A stretch of 18,558 nucleotides of DNA from an uncultured Eubacteriales bacterium (GTDB lineage: Bacteria; Bacillota_A; Clostridia; Oscillospirales; Oscillospiraceae): the NCBI GenBank assembly GCA_900319835.1, contig ONPY01000047.1:1-18558 (forward strand), in the 5' to 3' direction. The notes under the pieces were generated by a model that made no database searches, was not told the DNA's origin, and saw only the letters and a program-made list of their open reading frames with translations. Position numbers and translations under genes: made by a program. Positions 7,053 to 14,356 of this stretch are shown here, in pieces (within the stretch, counting starts at the first letter, position 1; each line of letters begins with the position of its first letter).

Positions 7053-7916
7053 TCAGCGCTCGTTCCCGCGGAAGAAGAGACCCAGCATGCCGGGGCCGAC
7101 ATGGGCGCCGGAAAAGGGCTCGTGCATGCAGATGGTAATGGGCACGTCCGGCGTGACGGCGCGGACGAGCTGCGCCAGGTATTCCGCGTCCTCCAGACAG
7201 TCCCCGTGGGAGATACAGATGGTCTGATCATCCGTGATCATCCGCTTCTCCTTGTACTTTTCGACCAGCGCTTCGATGGATTTCCGCCGTCCGCGCACCT
7301 TGGCGCAGGAGATGATGTGGCCGGTGCTGTCCCCAAAGAGGATGGGCTTGATGTTCAGGACCGTGGCGATCTTCGCGGTCATGCCGCTGACACGGCCCGT
7401 GTTTTTCAGGAAGTTCAGATCGTCCACCGTGAAATACTGACAGGTGTGAGGCACTTCCGCATCCAGAATGGCAGCCGCCTCGCGCGCACTGATGCCCTCC
7501 CGGCTCAGTCTGGCCGCCCGGACAGCCAGCAGCCCGTTGCCGAAGCCGCAGCCCAGCGAGTCCACAATGTGAACAAAGCGCCCCTCGTAGAGCTCCATCA
7601 GCTCCTCGGCCGCGATCCGGGCTGCGTTGTAGGTGCCGCTGATGCCGGAAGACATGGAAATATAGATAATGTCCGTCCCCTGGGCGAGAATCGGCCCGAA
7701 GCGGGAGAGAAACAGATGGGTGTTCAAAAGACTGGTGCGGACGACCGCACCCTTTTTCAGACCCTCATAATAGCTGTGCCCTTCAAAGCGATCCACATCG
7801 CCCCAATAGGTCTGGGGTACGCCGTCCACGGTGTAGTCGCAGGGCAGAAGCTGGATCCCATCCAGCATTTGGCGGGGCAGATTGGCGCTTCCGTCCACGA
7901 AAACGGCAAAAGACAT
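7053..7916 (-). CDS. DegV family fatty-acid-binding protein
   Basis: A 287-residue cytosolic DegV/FakB-type protein. Proteins of this fold bind a fatty acid in a buried pocket, and FakB members present it to the kinase FakA for phosphorylation. Visible signatures are VFVDGSANLP at the N-terminus, the TSLLN segment at about 61-65, SSGISGTYNAA at about 89-99, DSLGCGFG, and KNTGRVSGMTAKIATVLNIKP. The start at 7916 was chosen because AGGAGG lies 9 bases upstream on the minus strand; the in-frame ATG at 7943 has no such site. It is transcribed alone from a consensus promoter. A fakA partner is not in the window, so a role in exogenous fatty acid use is only suggested by family. Confidence 0.9.
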   Translation of the reverse strand: MSFAVFVDGSANLPRQMLDGIQLLPCDYTVDGVPQTYWGDVDRFEGHSYYEGLKKGAVVRTSLLNTHLFLSRFGPILAQGTDIIYISMSSGISGTYNAARIAAEELMELYEGRFVHIVDSLGCGFGNGLLAVRAARLSREGISAREAAAILDAEVPHTCQYFTVDDLNFLKNTGRVSGMTAKIATVLNIKPILFGDSTGHIISCAKVRGRRKSIEALVEKYKEKRMITDDQTICISHGDCLEDAEYLAQLVRAVTPDVPITICMHEPFSGAHVGPGMLGLFFRGNER

Positions 7917-8002
7917 GGTGATGATCCTCCTGCGATTGCCCATTCTCCCACATGCGCAGCGTGAAATCGGTCGAAATGGGCAAGCATCTAATCTTGCGAA
8001 TT

Positions 8003-8031
8003 ATATTACCACACGCAACGAATCATGTCAA
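8003..8031 (-). promoter_or_regulatory. Promoter for degV
   Basis: On the minus strand a perfect -35 box TTGACA (8026-8031) and a -10 box TAATAT (8003-8008) are 17 bases apart. The predicted start near 7996 gives an 80-base leader ahead of the ATG at 7916. Confidence 0.75.
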
Positions 8032-8054
8032 CCAAAAAAGATGCGTATGTTTTC

Positions 8055-8082
8055 TTGATTTTTGGATTACTTGTGGTATAAT
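8055..8082 (+). promoter_or_regulatory. Promoter for the DUF1836 gene
   Basis: TTGATT (8055-8060) and TATAAT (8077-8082) are separated by 16 bases, with a TG extended -10 motif at 8074-8075. It faces away from the degV promoter, with 23 bases between the two -35 boxes. Confidence 0.75.
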
Positions 8083-8121
8083 GGTTTATCATAATAATTG
8101 GAACAAAATGGGGATGAGACC

Positions 8122-8742
8122 ATGACCTTCGACAAAGCCCTGATCGCGGGGAAGCTGCGCCGCTGGGAGAAGTATCTGGACGAGTACCGTCTTCCCGCCT
8201 GGGAGGAGCTGCCGGACATCGGCCTGTACATGGACCAGGTGGTGACATTGTTGACCCGGTATCTGGACTATATGCCGCCGGAGTTGAAAGAGGAGCAGGT
8301 GATCACGCCCGCTGCCATCAACAACTATGTGCGCAAAAAGATTATGCCTGAGCCCGTCAAAAAAAAATACTACCGCCGGCATATCGCCTACCTCATCATG
8401 GTCTGTACGCTCAAGCAGTGTCTCAGCATTCCCACCCTGCAGGCCATCATCCCCGCCGGGCTGGATGAGGAGGCGCTCAAGCAGACCTATTCCTCCTATG
8501 TCAAACGCCACCGCATGGCCTGCACCTATTTTGTCAAGCAGGTGCGCATCGCCGCCGGCGGCATCCTGGACCATGAACTGGAATCGGAGATCGCCACCGA
8601 CGACACAGGGGACCTGATCTCCATGGTGGCGGTGATCAGCGGTTTTTCCCGGCTGCTGGCGGAAAAGCTCCTGCTCCTGGACGGCAAGGACCTGGAAAAC
8701 GGGGGCAGCATCGAGGTACATTCCCATGGCGGAGAACAGTGA
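8122..8742 (+). CDS. DUF1836 domain-containing protein, probable DNA-binding regulator
   Basis: The 206 residues include a DUF1836-type region from about 60 to 130. It contains ITPAAINNYVRKKIMP, which resembles a helix-turn-helix, then KKYYRRHIAYLIMVCTLKQCLSIPTLQAII, a stretch characteristic of the family. The protein has no signal peptide or membrane helix. ATG 8122 was preferred over the in-frame TTG at 8098 because GGGGA lies about 8 bases before it. The gene follows its own promoter and its last 17 bases overlap the pseudouridine synthase start, so the two are probably co-transcribed. The function of DUF1836 proteins is not established; a transcriptional role is inferred from the helix-turn-helix appearance. 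Confidence 0.85.
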   Translation: MTFDKALIAGKLRRWEKYLDEYRLPAWEELPDIGLYMDQVVTLLTRYLDYMPPELKEEQVITPAAINNYVRKKIMPEPVKKKYYRRHIAYLIMVCTLKQCLSIPTLQAIIPAGLDEEALKQTYSSYVKRHRMACTYFVKQVRIAAGGILDHELESEIATDDTGDLISMVAVISGFSRLLAEKLLLLDGKDLENGGSIEVHSHGGEQ

Positions 8743-9457
8743 CCGCCCGGTCCCTGCGCCGGAGATCCTCTATGACGACGGCGCGGTACTGGTCTGCGTC
8801 AAGCCCGCGGGGGTTCTTTCCACGGATGAGCCAGGTGGCCTGCCGGAGCTGCTGCGGGAGAGCCTGGAAGAGCCGCGGACCGATCTCCGGACGGTACACC
8901 GGCTGGACCGCGCCGTCAGCGGATTGATGGTGCTGGCCCGGGGCGGAGAAGCGGCCGCCGCGCTCAGCCGCCAGATCCGGGAGGGGCGTTTTGAAAAGCA
9001 ATATCTCGCCGTGGTACACGGTGAGACCAAAGAGCGGGACACCCTGCGGGATCTGATGTTCCGGGACAAGGCGCGGAAGATGAGCTTTGTCACCGATACA
9101 CCCGCCAAGGGCGTGCAGGAGGCGGTGCTGCACTATGAGACGCTGTGGCGGCACGGCGGACTGAGCTGTGTGCGCATCGCCCTGGAGACGGGGCGGACCC
9201 ACCAGATCCGCGTGCAGTTTGCCTCTCGCGGCTGGCCGCTTGCCGGCGAGCGAAAGTACTGTGAAAACCCGGATCCCTGTCCGCTGGCGCTGTTTTCCTG
9301 CGGCCTTGCCTTTGACCACCCCGTGACGGGGGAGCGCATGCGCTTTGCGCATGAGCCGCCCGCCGTCCGACCGTGGACGTTTTGTGAAGAACTTAACGCA
9401 TCATCGGCGCAAACGGCGGTTGCAAACCTACCCTTCCTGGGCTATAATAAAATCTAA
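8726..9457 (+). CDS. RluA-family pseudouridine synthase
   Basis: This enzyme isomerises specific uridines to pseudouridine in rRNA or tRNA. The 243-residue protein has the catalytic motif VHRLDRAVSGLMVLAR, with HRLD at 58-61 and D61 as the catalytic Asp. The later motif TGRTHQIRVQFA and the preceding KQYLAVVHGE segment also match RluA/RluD members. It has no N-terminal S4 RNA-binding domain, as in RluA/RluC-short forms. The start at 8726 lies inside the DUF1836 gene with a GAGG sequence about 9 bases ahead, so translation is probably coupled. The C-terminal codons double as a promoter for plsY. The exact target uridine cannot be assigned from sequence. Confidence 0.9.
   Translation: MAENSDRPVPAPEILYDDGAVLVCVKPAGVLSTDEPGGLPELLRESLEEPRTDLRTVHRLDRAVSGLMVLARGGEAAAALSRQIREGRFEKQYLAVVHGETKERDTLRDLMFRDKARKMSFVTDTPAKGVQEAVLHYETLWRHGGLSCVRIALETGRTHQIRVQFASRGWPLAGERKYCENPDPCPLALFSCGLAFDHPVTGERMRFAHEPPAVRPWTFCEELNASSAQTAVANLPFLGYNKI
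9420..9448 (+). promoter_or_regulatory. Promoter for plsY inside the pseudouridine synthase gene
   Basis: TTGCAA (9420-9425) and a perfect TATAAT (9443-9448) are spaced by 17 bases and lie within the last 13 codons of the upstream gene. The predicted start near 9455 precedes the plsY ATG by about 50 bases. Confidence 0.7.
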
Positions 9458-9505
9458 TCCACGGGATCTTCGGGGATATTCCAAAAAGGCATGGGGGCTT
9501 TTCTC

Positions 9506-10120
9506 ATGACACTTCTGTATCCCGCAATCTTTATCGGTTCGTATCTTCTCGGCTCTCTGAGCCTTTCGATCATTGTCTCCTGCAAGCTCTTCGGCGGCGA
9601 CATCCGCGGCATGGGCAGCGGCAACGCCGGGGCCACCAACATGGCCCGCGTCTTTGGCTGGAGCGCCGGGCTGCTGACACTGGCAGGGGACGCGGCCAAA
9701 GCCATCATCCCCATGCTGATCGCAAACAAGCTGGCCGGGGATGTGGGCCTTGCGGTGGCGGGCATTGGCTGCATTATGGGCCACTGCTTCCCGGTGCTGC
9801 ACGGCTTCAAGGGCGGCAAGGGCGTCTCCGTCGGCGGTGCGCTCGCCTTCGGGATCGACTGGCGCGTGGGCCTTGCGGTGGTGGGCAGCTTTCTGCTGGC
9901 CGCGCTGCTGTCCAAAAAGGTCTCCGTGGGCTCCATCTGTGGGGCTCTCGCCATTACCATCTCCAGCCTGATCTTCGGATTGAGCGTGCCGAAACTGATC
10001 CTGGCCGTGGTCAGCATGACGCTGGTAATCCTGCGCCACCGACCCAACATCAAGCGTTTGATCGCGGGGACTGAGCCCGACTTTCGTGCCGGGAAGCACA
10101 AAATGAAAAAAGAGGAGTAA
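9506..10120 (+). CDS. plsY: PlsY, acyl-phosphate:glycerol-3-phosphate acyltransferase
   Basis: PlsY transfers an acyl group from acyl-phosphate to glycerol-3-phosphate, the first step of phospholipid synthesis in Firmicutes, at the cytoplasmic membrane. The 204 residues match the usual family length and contain the conserved motifs GSGNAGATN (37-45), GHCFPVLHGFKGGKG (92-106) and ILRHRPNIKRLIAGTE near the C-terminus, among several hydrophobic membrane segments. In motif 1 Ala replaces the more common Pro (GSGNPGATN). ATG 9506 was chosen over ATG 9491 because GGGGG at 9493-9497 is correctly spaced only for the later start. A hairpin follows the stop codon. Functionally it fits with the nearby DegV protein in fatty acid and phospholipid metabolism, though the two are not in one operon. 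Confidence 0.94.
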   Translation: MTLLYPAIFIGSYLLGSLSLSIIVSCKLFGGDIRGMGSGNAGATNMARVFGWSAGLLTLAGDAAKAIIPMLIANKLAGDVGLAVAGIGCIMGHCFPVLHGFKGGKGVSVGGALAFGIDWRVGLAVVGSFLLAALLSKKVSVGSICGALAITISSLIFGLSVPKLILAVVSMTLVILRHRPNIKRLIAGTEPDFRAGKHKMKKEE

Positions 10121-10141
10121 CGCGGAACTCCGCGGATACAA

Positions 10142-10197
10142 CGCCCATCTCCCAGCGGAGATGGGCGCCGGCATATTGGCAGGTTTTACATTTTTTT
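10142..10197 (+). terminator. Probable terminator after plsY
   Basis: An 11-bp perfect stem (10142-10152 with 10157-10167, loop CAGC) lies 22 bases past the plsY stop. The T-run (10191-10197) begins 23 bases further on instead of directly after the stem, so this is less canonical than the other terminators here. Confidence 0.5.
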
Positions 10198-10220
10198 AAC
10201 CACTGCGCGGGCTGCGGGGG

Positions 10221-10226
10221 TATAAT
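10221..10226 (+). promoter_or_regulatory. -10 box for the response regulator gene
   Basis: A perfect TATAAT lies 37 bases before the ATG at 10263. No good -35 box is present at 16-18 bases; TTTAAC (10195-10200) is 20 bases away. Expression may need an activator, possibly the regulator itself. Confidence 0.45.
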
Positions 10227-10262
10227 GAAAAAAGATTTCTGCAAGAGGGAAGGATGTACGCT

Positions 10263-10946
10263 ATGAGCAAACGTGCGCTGGTTGTAGAAGACGACGAGAA
10301 CATTGCCGAGCTTCTGCGGCTTTACCTGGGAAAAGACGGCTTTGACGTGATGATCGCACCCGACGGGGGAAAGGCTGAATCCATGTTCGACCTGTTCCAG
10401 CCCGACGTGGTGCTGCTGGACATCATGCTGCCGGTAAAGGACGGCTGGGAGGTCTGCCGGGAGATCCGGAAAAAATCCTCCACCCCCATCATCATGCTCA
10501 CCGCCAAGGGGGAGACTGCCGATAAAATCAACGGCCTGAACATGGGCGCGGACGACTATGTGACCAAGCCCTTTGACGTCAAGGAGCTGCTGGCGCGCAT
10601 CCACGCCGTTATGCGCCGCACCGATGCCGACGCACCGGTGGAGAAGAAGCTGGTCTATGACAAGCTGGTAATCAATCTGGAGTCCTATGAGCTGATCGTC
10701 GACGGCAAGAAGATCGACACCCCGCCCAAGGAGATGGAGTTGCTGTACCATCTGGCCGCCTCTCCCAACCGGGTCTATACCCGCAACCAACTGCTCGACG
10801 AGGTCTGGGGCTTTGACTACTTCGGGGACTCGAGGACCGTGGACGTACATGTCAAGCGCCTGCGCGAGAAGCTGGAGGGCGTGTCTGACAAGTGGTGCCT
10901 GAAGACCGTCTGGGGCGTAGGCTACAAGTTTGAAGTGACGGAATAA
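10263..10946 (+). CDS. OmpR/PhoB-family response regulator
   Basis: The 227 residues form a receiver domain (about 4-118) and a winged-helix DNA-binding domain (about 130-225). The acidic pocket is E9, D10 and D11, the phospho-acceptor is D53 (VVLLDIMLP), and the conserved Thr and Lys are in MLTAKGE and TKPFD. The C-terminal half has the OmpR-type recognition region around SRTVDVHVKRLREKL and ends GVGYKFEVTE. ATG 10263 was chosen over ATG 10254 because AGGGAAGGA ends 8 bases before it. The kinase gene follows after a 250-base gap that holds a terminator and a second promoter. The regulon is unknown; control of the downstream htrA-like gene is a reasonable guess by analogy with CssR. Confidence 0.93.
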   Translation: MSKRALVVEDDENIAELLRLYLGKDGFDVMIAPDGGKAESMFDLFQPDVVLLDIMLPVKDGWEVCREIRKKSSTPIIMLTAKGETADKINGLNMGADDYVTKPFDVKELLARIHAVMRRTDADAPVEKKLVYDKLVINLESYELIVDGKKIDTPPKEMELLYHLAASPNRVYTRNQLLDEVWGFDYFGDSRTVDVHVKRLREKLEGVSDKWCLKTVWGVGYKFEVTE

Positions 10947-10960
10947 AGCGAAAAAGAGAA

Positions 10961-10999
10961 GCGCGCTGCAGAACAAACGTTCCGCAGCGCGCCGTTTCT
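10961..10999 (+). terminator. Rho-independent terminator after the response regulator
   Basis: A 9-bp GC-rich stem (10961-10969 with 10984-10992), one A/C mismatch, then a further 4 bp (10971-10974 with 10979-10982) around an AAAC loop, followed by CGTTTCTTTT. Confidence 0.8.
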
Positions 11000-11080
11000 T
11001 TTCGATATGGCTGAAGTGCAATGAGCAGCTGCGCACTTTCCACCCCGCGCGGCCGGCTCAGAATGTTCACAAACAGGTCC

Positions 11081-11108
11081 TTGAAAAATGCGGGGAAACC
11101 AGTATAAT
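11081..11108 (+). promoter_or_regulatory. Promoter for the histidine kinase gene
   Basis: TTGAAA (11081-11086) and TATAAT (11103-11108) are 16 bases apart. The predicted leader is about 82 bases long and ends with a 6-bp hairpin (11160-11177) just ahead of GGGAG and the ATG at 11197. A 9-bp inverted repeat (11085-11093 and 11129-11137) brackets the -10 box. Confidence 0.7.
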
Positions 11109-11196
11109 GATGATCTGACAGCAAGACGCCGCATTTTGAGAATCTTTTTTACCGTTTCACCGGCGGATATACGCCGGATTTGGGAGCAAGCCTCTG

Positions 11197-12621
11197 ATGA
11201 AGAGTATCTACCTGAGAAACTTTACCGCCATGGCGGTGCTGATCATCTTCTGCCTGATGCTGATCTGCCTGTCCTTTTTGGGGATCGGGCGCATGCACCT
11301 GATCCGGGTGCAGCGGGACGAGATGGTCGACAGTGCCGAGGAAGTCTCCCGCATCGCCGCGGCCGTGTGCCAGAGCGACGGGTTGGACAGCTGGCTGCTG
11401 GGCATGAATACCAGCGCGGTGGCAAACGCCACCGGGAATCAAATTTTCATCACGGACGATGAGGGGCTCATCGTCTCCTGCTCAGACCGGAAGCCGAACT
11501 GCCGGCATCTGGGCCTGCAGCTGCCCAAGAGTGTGATGCAGCAGCTGGAGCGGAACGGGGAGTACGGCATGTCCGATCTGGGCGGCATCTTCCCGGAGGC
11601 TCGCTACGTGGTGACCCATAAGATCTTCTCCGAGATCGACGGGGCGGAGGAGGGCTATGTCTTTGTGATCAGCGCCCCGGGAAAAATGCTGGGGGACTGG
11701 TCGGCCTTCCTGATGATCGCGGCCACGGTGACCCTGGGCGTGCTGCTGGTGTTTCTCACGGTGACGCTGGTCTACTCCAAACGCATGACCCGGCCACTGG
11801 ACGAGATCGCGGCGGCCTCCCGGAAATTTGCCCGGGGGGACTTCTCTGTGCGCGTAAGGCAGGAATATGACCTGGACGACGAGATGGGCGCGCTGATCGA
11901 CTCCTTCAACAAGATGGCTGACTCTCTTGAGCAGGCCGAGTCGCGGCGCACGGAGTTTATCGCCAACGTCTCCCACGAGCTGCGCACCCCCATGACCACC
12001 ATCGCCGGCTTTGCCGACGGGATTCTGGACGGCACCATCCCCAAGGAGGAGGAGAGCAAATATCTCGCCTCCATCCGGGACGAGACGCGGCGCCTGTCCC
12101 GCCTGGTGCGGGATATGCTGGATGTGTCCTCCACCAAGTCCCGGCTCTCCGATCCGAACCGAAGGACCGTGTTCGATCTCAACGAGCTGCTGCTGCAGAC
12201 CCTGCTCAGCTTTGAGGATCGGGCCACGAAGAAGAATCTGGACGTGGATCCCCAACTGCCGGAGAACAACGTCATGGTGCTGGCCGACAAGGACGCCATC
12301 ACCCGGGTGATCTACAACCTGCTCGATAACGCCGTGAAGTTTGCCAACCCCGGCAGCTGCCTGACCCTGCGCCTGTATAAGGACGGGGAAAAGGCCTATG
12401 TCTCCGTCAAGGACATCGGGGAGACCATCCCGCCGGATGACCTGCCGTTTATCTTCGACCGTTTCCACAAGTCCGACCGTTCCAGAAGCTTGGACAAGGA
12501 GGGCATGGGACTCGGCCTTTACCTGGTGAAAACCATCATCAACAGCCATGACGAGGATATCGCCGTCAAGAGCGAGGACGGTATGACCGAATTCGTCTTC
12601 ACCCTGAAACTCGCCAAATAG
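11197..12621 (+). CDS. HAMP-domain sensor histidine kinase
   Basis: This 474-residue membrane kinase pairs with the regulator upstream. Transmembrane helices lie at about 9-30 and 168-194, enclosing an extracytoplasmic sensor domain of about 135 residues with cysteines at 58, 95 and 102. A HAMP linker runs from about 195 to 247. The HisKA motif SHELRTPMTTIAGF places the phospho-accepting His at 260. The catalytic domain has the N box NLLDNAVKFA (374-383), DIGETIPPDD (406-415) in place of the usual DxGxGI, the F box FIFDRFHKSD, and the G box GMGLGLYLVK (436-445). Residue 410 is Thr where a glycine is usual in the DxGxGI motif, so ATP binding may be slightly atypical. GGGAG at 11182-11186 supports the start. 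The protease gene begins 15 bases after the stop, implying co-transcription. Confidence 0.93.
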   Translation: MKSIYLRNFTAMAVLIIFCLMLICLSFLGIGRMHLIRVQRDEMVDSAEEVSRIAAAVCQSDGLDSWLLGMNTSAVANATGNQIFITDDEGLIVSCSDRKPNCRHLGLQLPKSVMQQLERNGEYGMSDLGGIFPEARYVVTHKIFSEIDGAEEGYVFVISAPGKMLGDWSAFLMIAATVTLGVLLVFLTVTLVYSKRMTRPLDEIAAASRKFARGDFSVRVRQEYDLDDEMGALIDSFNKMADSLEQAESRRTEFIANVSHELRTPMTTIAGFADGILDGTIPKEEESKYLASIRDETRRLSRLVRDMLDVSSTKSRLSDPNRRTVFDLNELLLQTLLSFEDRATKKNLDVDPQLPENNVMVLADKDAITRVIYNLLDNAVKFANPGSCLTLRLYKDGEKAYVSVKDIGETIPPDDLPFIFDRFHKSDRSRSLDKEGMGLGLYLVKTIINSHDEDIAVKSEDGMTEFVFTLKLAK

Positions 12622-12636
12622 AATTGAGGGACTGCC

Positions 12637-13926
12637 ATGAGCAATATGGATTATCAGACGGAAAACAACTGGTACGCACCGCTGACGCAGACCGCAGCGG
12701 TCCCGGCGGAAGCGCCGAAAAAGAGGCGCCTGGCCACCGGGTGGAAGATCTTTCTGGGCGCGCTGCTGGTGGTGGCGCTGATTGCGGTCAGCTCCATCGC
12801 CTTCTCTTCCGGAAAGGAGAGCCCGGCCGTGACGCTTCCCGGTCCCGGCGAGAGCCTGCCGGAGACGGAGGAGCAGCTCCCGGACGACTGGCAGGAGTTC
12901 TTTGGCTCCTATTTTCTCCCGGAGGAGAAGAGCGACAAGAACGAGATCCGGCTGCCGAAGGTGGAGAAGATGCCCGACTTTGAGCTTGAGCTGCAGGAAG
13001 GCGACGAGCAGGAGCTGACGCTGCAGGAGCTCTACCAGAAGTGCGCGCCCTCGATCGTGGCCATCAGCGGCTACGTCAACGGGAAAAACGGCTATTACTG
13101 GGGCACCGGCATCGTCCTGAGCGGGGACGGTCTGATCCTCACCAACGCCCACGTGGTGGAAAACTGCGACACGGTGACTGTCACCCTGCCGGACAACAGC
13201 AGCGCGGAGGCCATGCTGGTGGGCGCGGACTCCACCAGCGACATCGCCATCCTGAAGGTGGACGCCAAGGGCCTGACCCCGGCCGAGTTCGGGGACAGCG
13301 CCGCGCTCACCGTGGGCGATCATGTGGCGGCCATCGGCAACCCCCTCGGCGAGACCTTCCGCGTGACTCTCACGGACGGCATCATCTCTGCCATTGACCG
13401 CGGTATGAGCTACAATGGACATACCATGACTCTGCTGCAGACCAACGCCGCCATCAACGAGGGCAACTCCGGCGGCGCGCTGTTCAATATGTATGGGCAG
13501 GTCGTCGGCGTGACCAACATGAAGATGATGTCCGCATATTCGAGCATTGAAGGCATCGGCTTTGCCATTCCTTCCGCTACCGTGCGCAGCGTGGCCAATT
13601 CCCTCATCCTCTACGGAGAGGTGCGGGGCAGAACCGCGATCGGCATCACCGTGGGCGCAATTCCGGACAACCTGGCCGGCCACTATGAGATCCCCACCGG
13701 GCTCTATGTCTCCGCTGTTTCGGAGAATACGGACGCCGCGGCCAAGGGCCTCAAGGTCGGGGATATCATCACCCATGTCAACGGGAAGCCCGCCCGTTCT
13801 ACCGACGATATTCTCAATGTGAAAAACACGCTCAGCGTGGGCGACACCATCACCTTCACCGTCTGGCGCGAAGGGGAGAGCTTTGACGTGGACGTGGCCC
13901 TGGTGGAATACAACGACATCTACTGA
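12637..13926 (+). CDS. htrA: HtrA/DegP-like membrane-anchored serine protease with PDZ domain
   Basis: This 429-residue protein degrades or refolds damaged proteins outside the cytoplasm. A cytosolic N-terminal tail of about 35 residues precedes a single membrane anchor (about 36-56). An acidic linker follows, then a trypsin-like domain with the catalytic triad H172 (TNAHVV), D202 (SDIAIL) and S278 (NEGNSGGALF). A single PDZ domain fills about residues 325-425, including KGLKVGDIITHVNGKP. GAGGGA sits about 6 bases ahead of the ATG. It directly follows the kinase gene, recalling the CssRS-HtrA envelope-stress circuit of Bacillus. It ends just before a strong terminator. Family assignment is secure; the stress role comes from context. 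Confidence 0.93.
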   Translation: MSNMDYQTENNWYAPLTQTAAVPAEAPKKRRLATGWKIFLGALLVVALIAVSSIAFSSGKESPAVTLPGPGESLPETEEQLPDDWQEFFGSYFLPEEKSDKNEIRLPKVEKMPDFELELQEGDEQELTLQELYQKCAPSIVAISGYVNGKNGYYWGTGIVLSGDGLILTNAHVVENCDTVTVTLPDNSSAEAMLVGADSTSDIAILKVDAKGLTPAEFGDSAALTVGDHVAAIGNPLGETFRVTLTDGIISAIDRGMSYNGHTMTLLQTNAAINEGNSGGALFNMYGQVVGVTNMKMMSAYSSIEGIGFAIPSATVRSVANSLILYGEVRGRTAIGITVGAIPDNLAGHYEIPTGLYVSAVSENTDAAAKGLKVGDIITHVNGKPARSTDDILNVKNTLSVGDTITFTVWREGESFDVDVALVEYNDIY

Positions 13927-13937
13927 TGCAAGTATAC

Positions 13938-13979
13938 AAAGCCGGCCCGCTTTCCAAATCGGAAAGCGGGCCGGCTTTT
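13938..13979. terminator. Strong terminator between htrA and spoVAE
   Basis: An 18-bp perfect stem (13938-13955 with 13961-13978) around an AAATC loop, with AAA and TTTT at its base. It lies between convergent genes and can act in both directions. Confidence 0.88.
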
Positions 13980-13984
13980 GCTGT

Positions 13985-14356
13985 TCAGGAGCCCTTGTCT
14001 TTGGGTTTGGTGAGCAGGGAGAGCAGGAGGCTGAAAACCACCGCGGCACCCAGCCCCGCGGAGGCTGCGGTGAACGCGCCGGAAAAGATTCCGAGAAGCC
14101 CCTTTTCCAGAACGGCTTTTTTCACGCCCCTGGCAATGGCATTGCCAAATCCCGTCAGCGGCACAGAGGCACCGGCACCCGCCCAGTCCACCAGCGGCTG
14201 GTACAGTCCCAATGCGCCGAGGATCACCCCGGCCACCACATAGCTGGTGAGGATCCTGGCCGGGGTCAGGGCGGTGCGGTCAATGAGCGCCTGGCCGATA
14301 CAGCAGAGCAGCCCGCCCACCAGAAACGCCTTGCAGTAGGGAAGCAGAAATTCCAT
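13985..14356 (-). CDS. spoVAE: Stage V sporulation protein AE (SpoVAE)
   Basis: A 123-residue integral membrane protein of the SpoVA complex, which moves dipicolinic acid into the developing spore and releases it at germination. It is almost entirely hydrophobic, with helices at about 8-22, 35-53 and 82-115. Typical family stretches are FLVGGLLCCIGQALID, ILTSYVVAGVILGALGLYQPL and GASVPLTGFGNAIARGVKKAV. The length agrees with SpoVAEb. The start at 14356 overlaps the spoVAD stop by one base (TGATG on the minus strand), so translation is coupled; upstream in-frame codons to 14473 belong to spoVAD sequence in another frame. The gene ends 6 bases from the shared terminator. Confidence 0.93.
   Translation of the reverse strand: MEFLLPYCKAFLVGGLLCCIGQALIDRTALTPARILTSYVVAGVILGALGLYQPLVDWAGAGASVPLTGFGNAIARGVKKAVLEKGLLGIFSGAFTAASAGLGAAVVFSLLLSLLTKPKDKGS

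Noticed and set aside
6939..7964. A 341-codon open frame on the plus strand
   Set aside because: It runs antisense to degV, whose minus-strand motifs, promoter and ribosome binding site are clear.
11482..14049. An 855-codon open frame on the minus strand
   Set aside because: It is antisense to the clearly conserved kinase and HtrA genes, has His/Gly/Arg-rich low-complexity composition typical of GC-rich shadows, and has no ribosome binding site or family motif.
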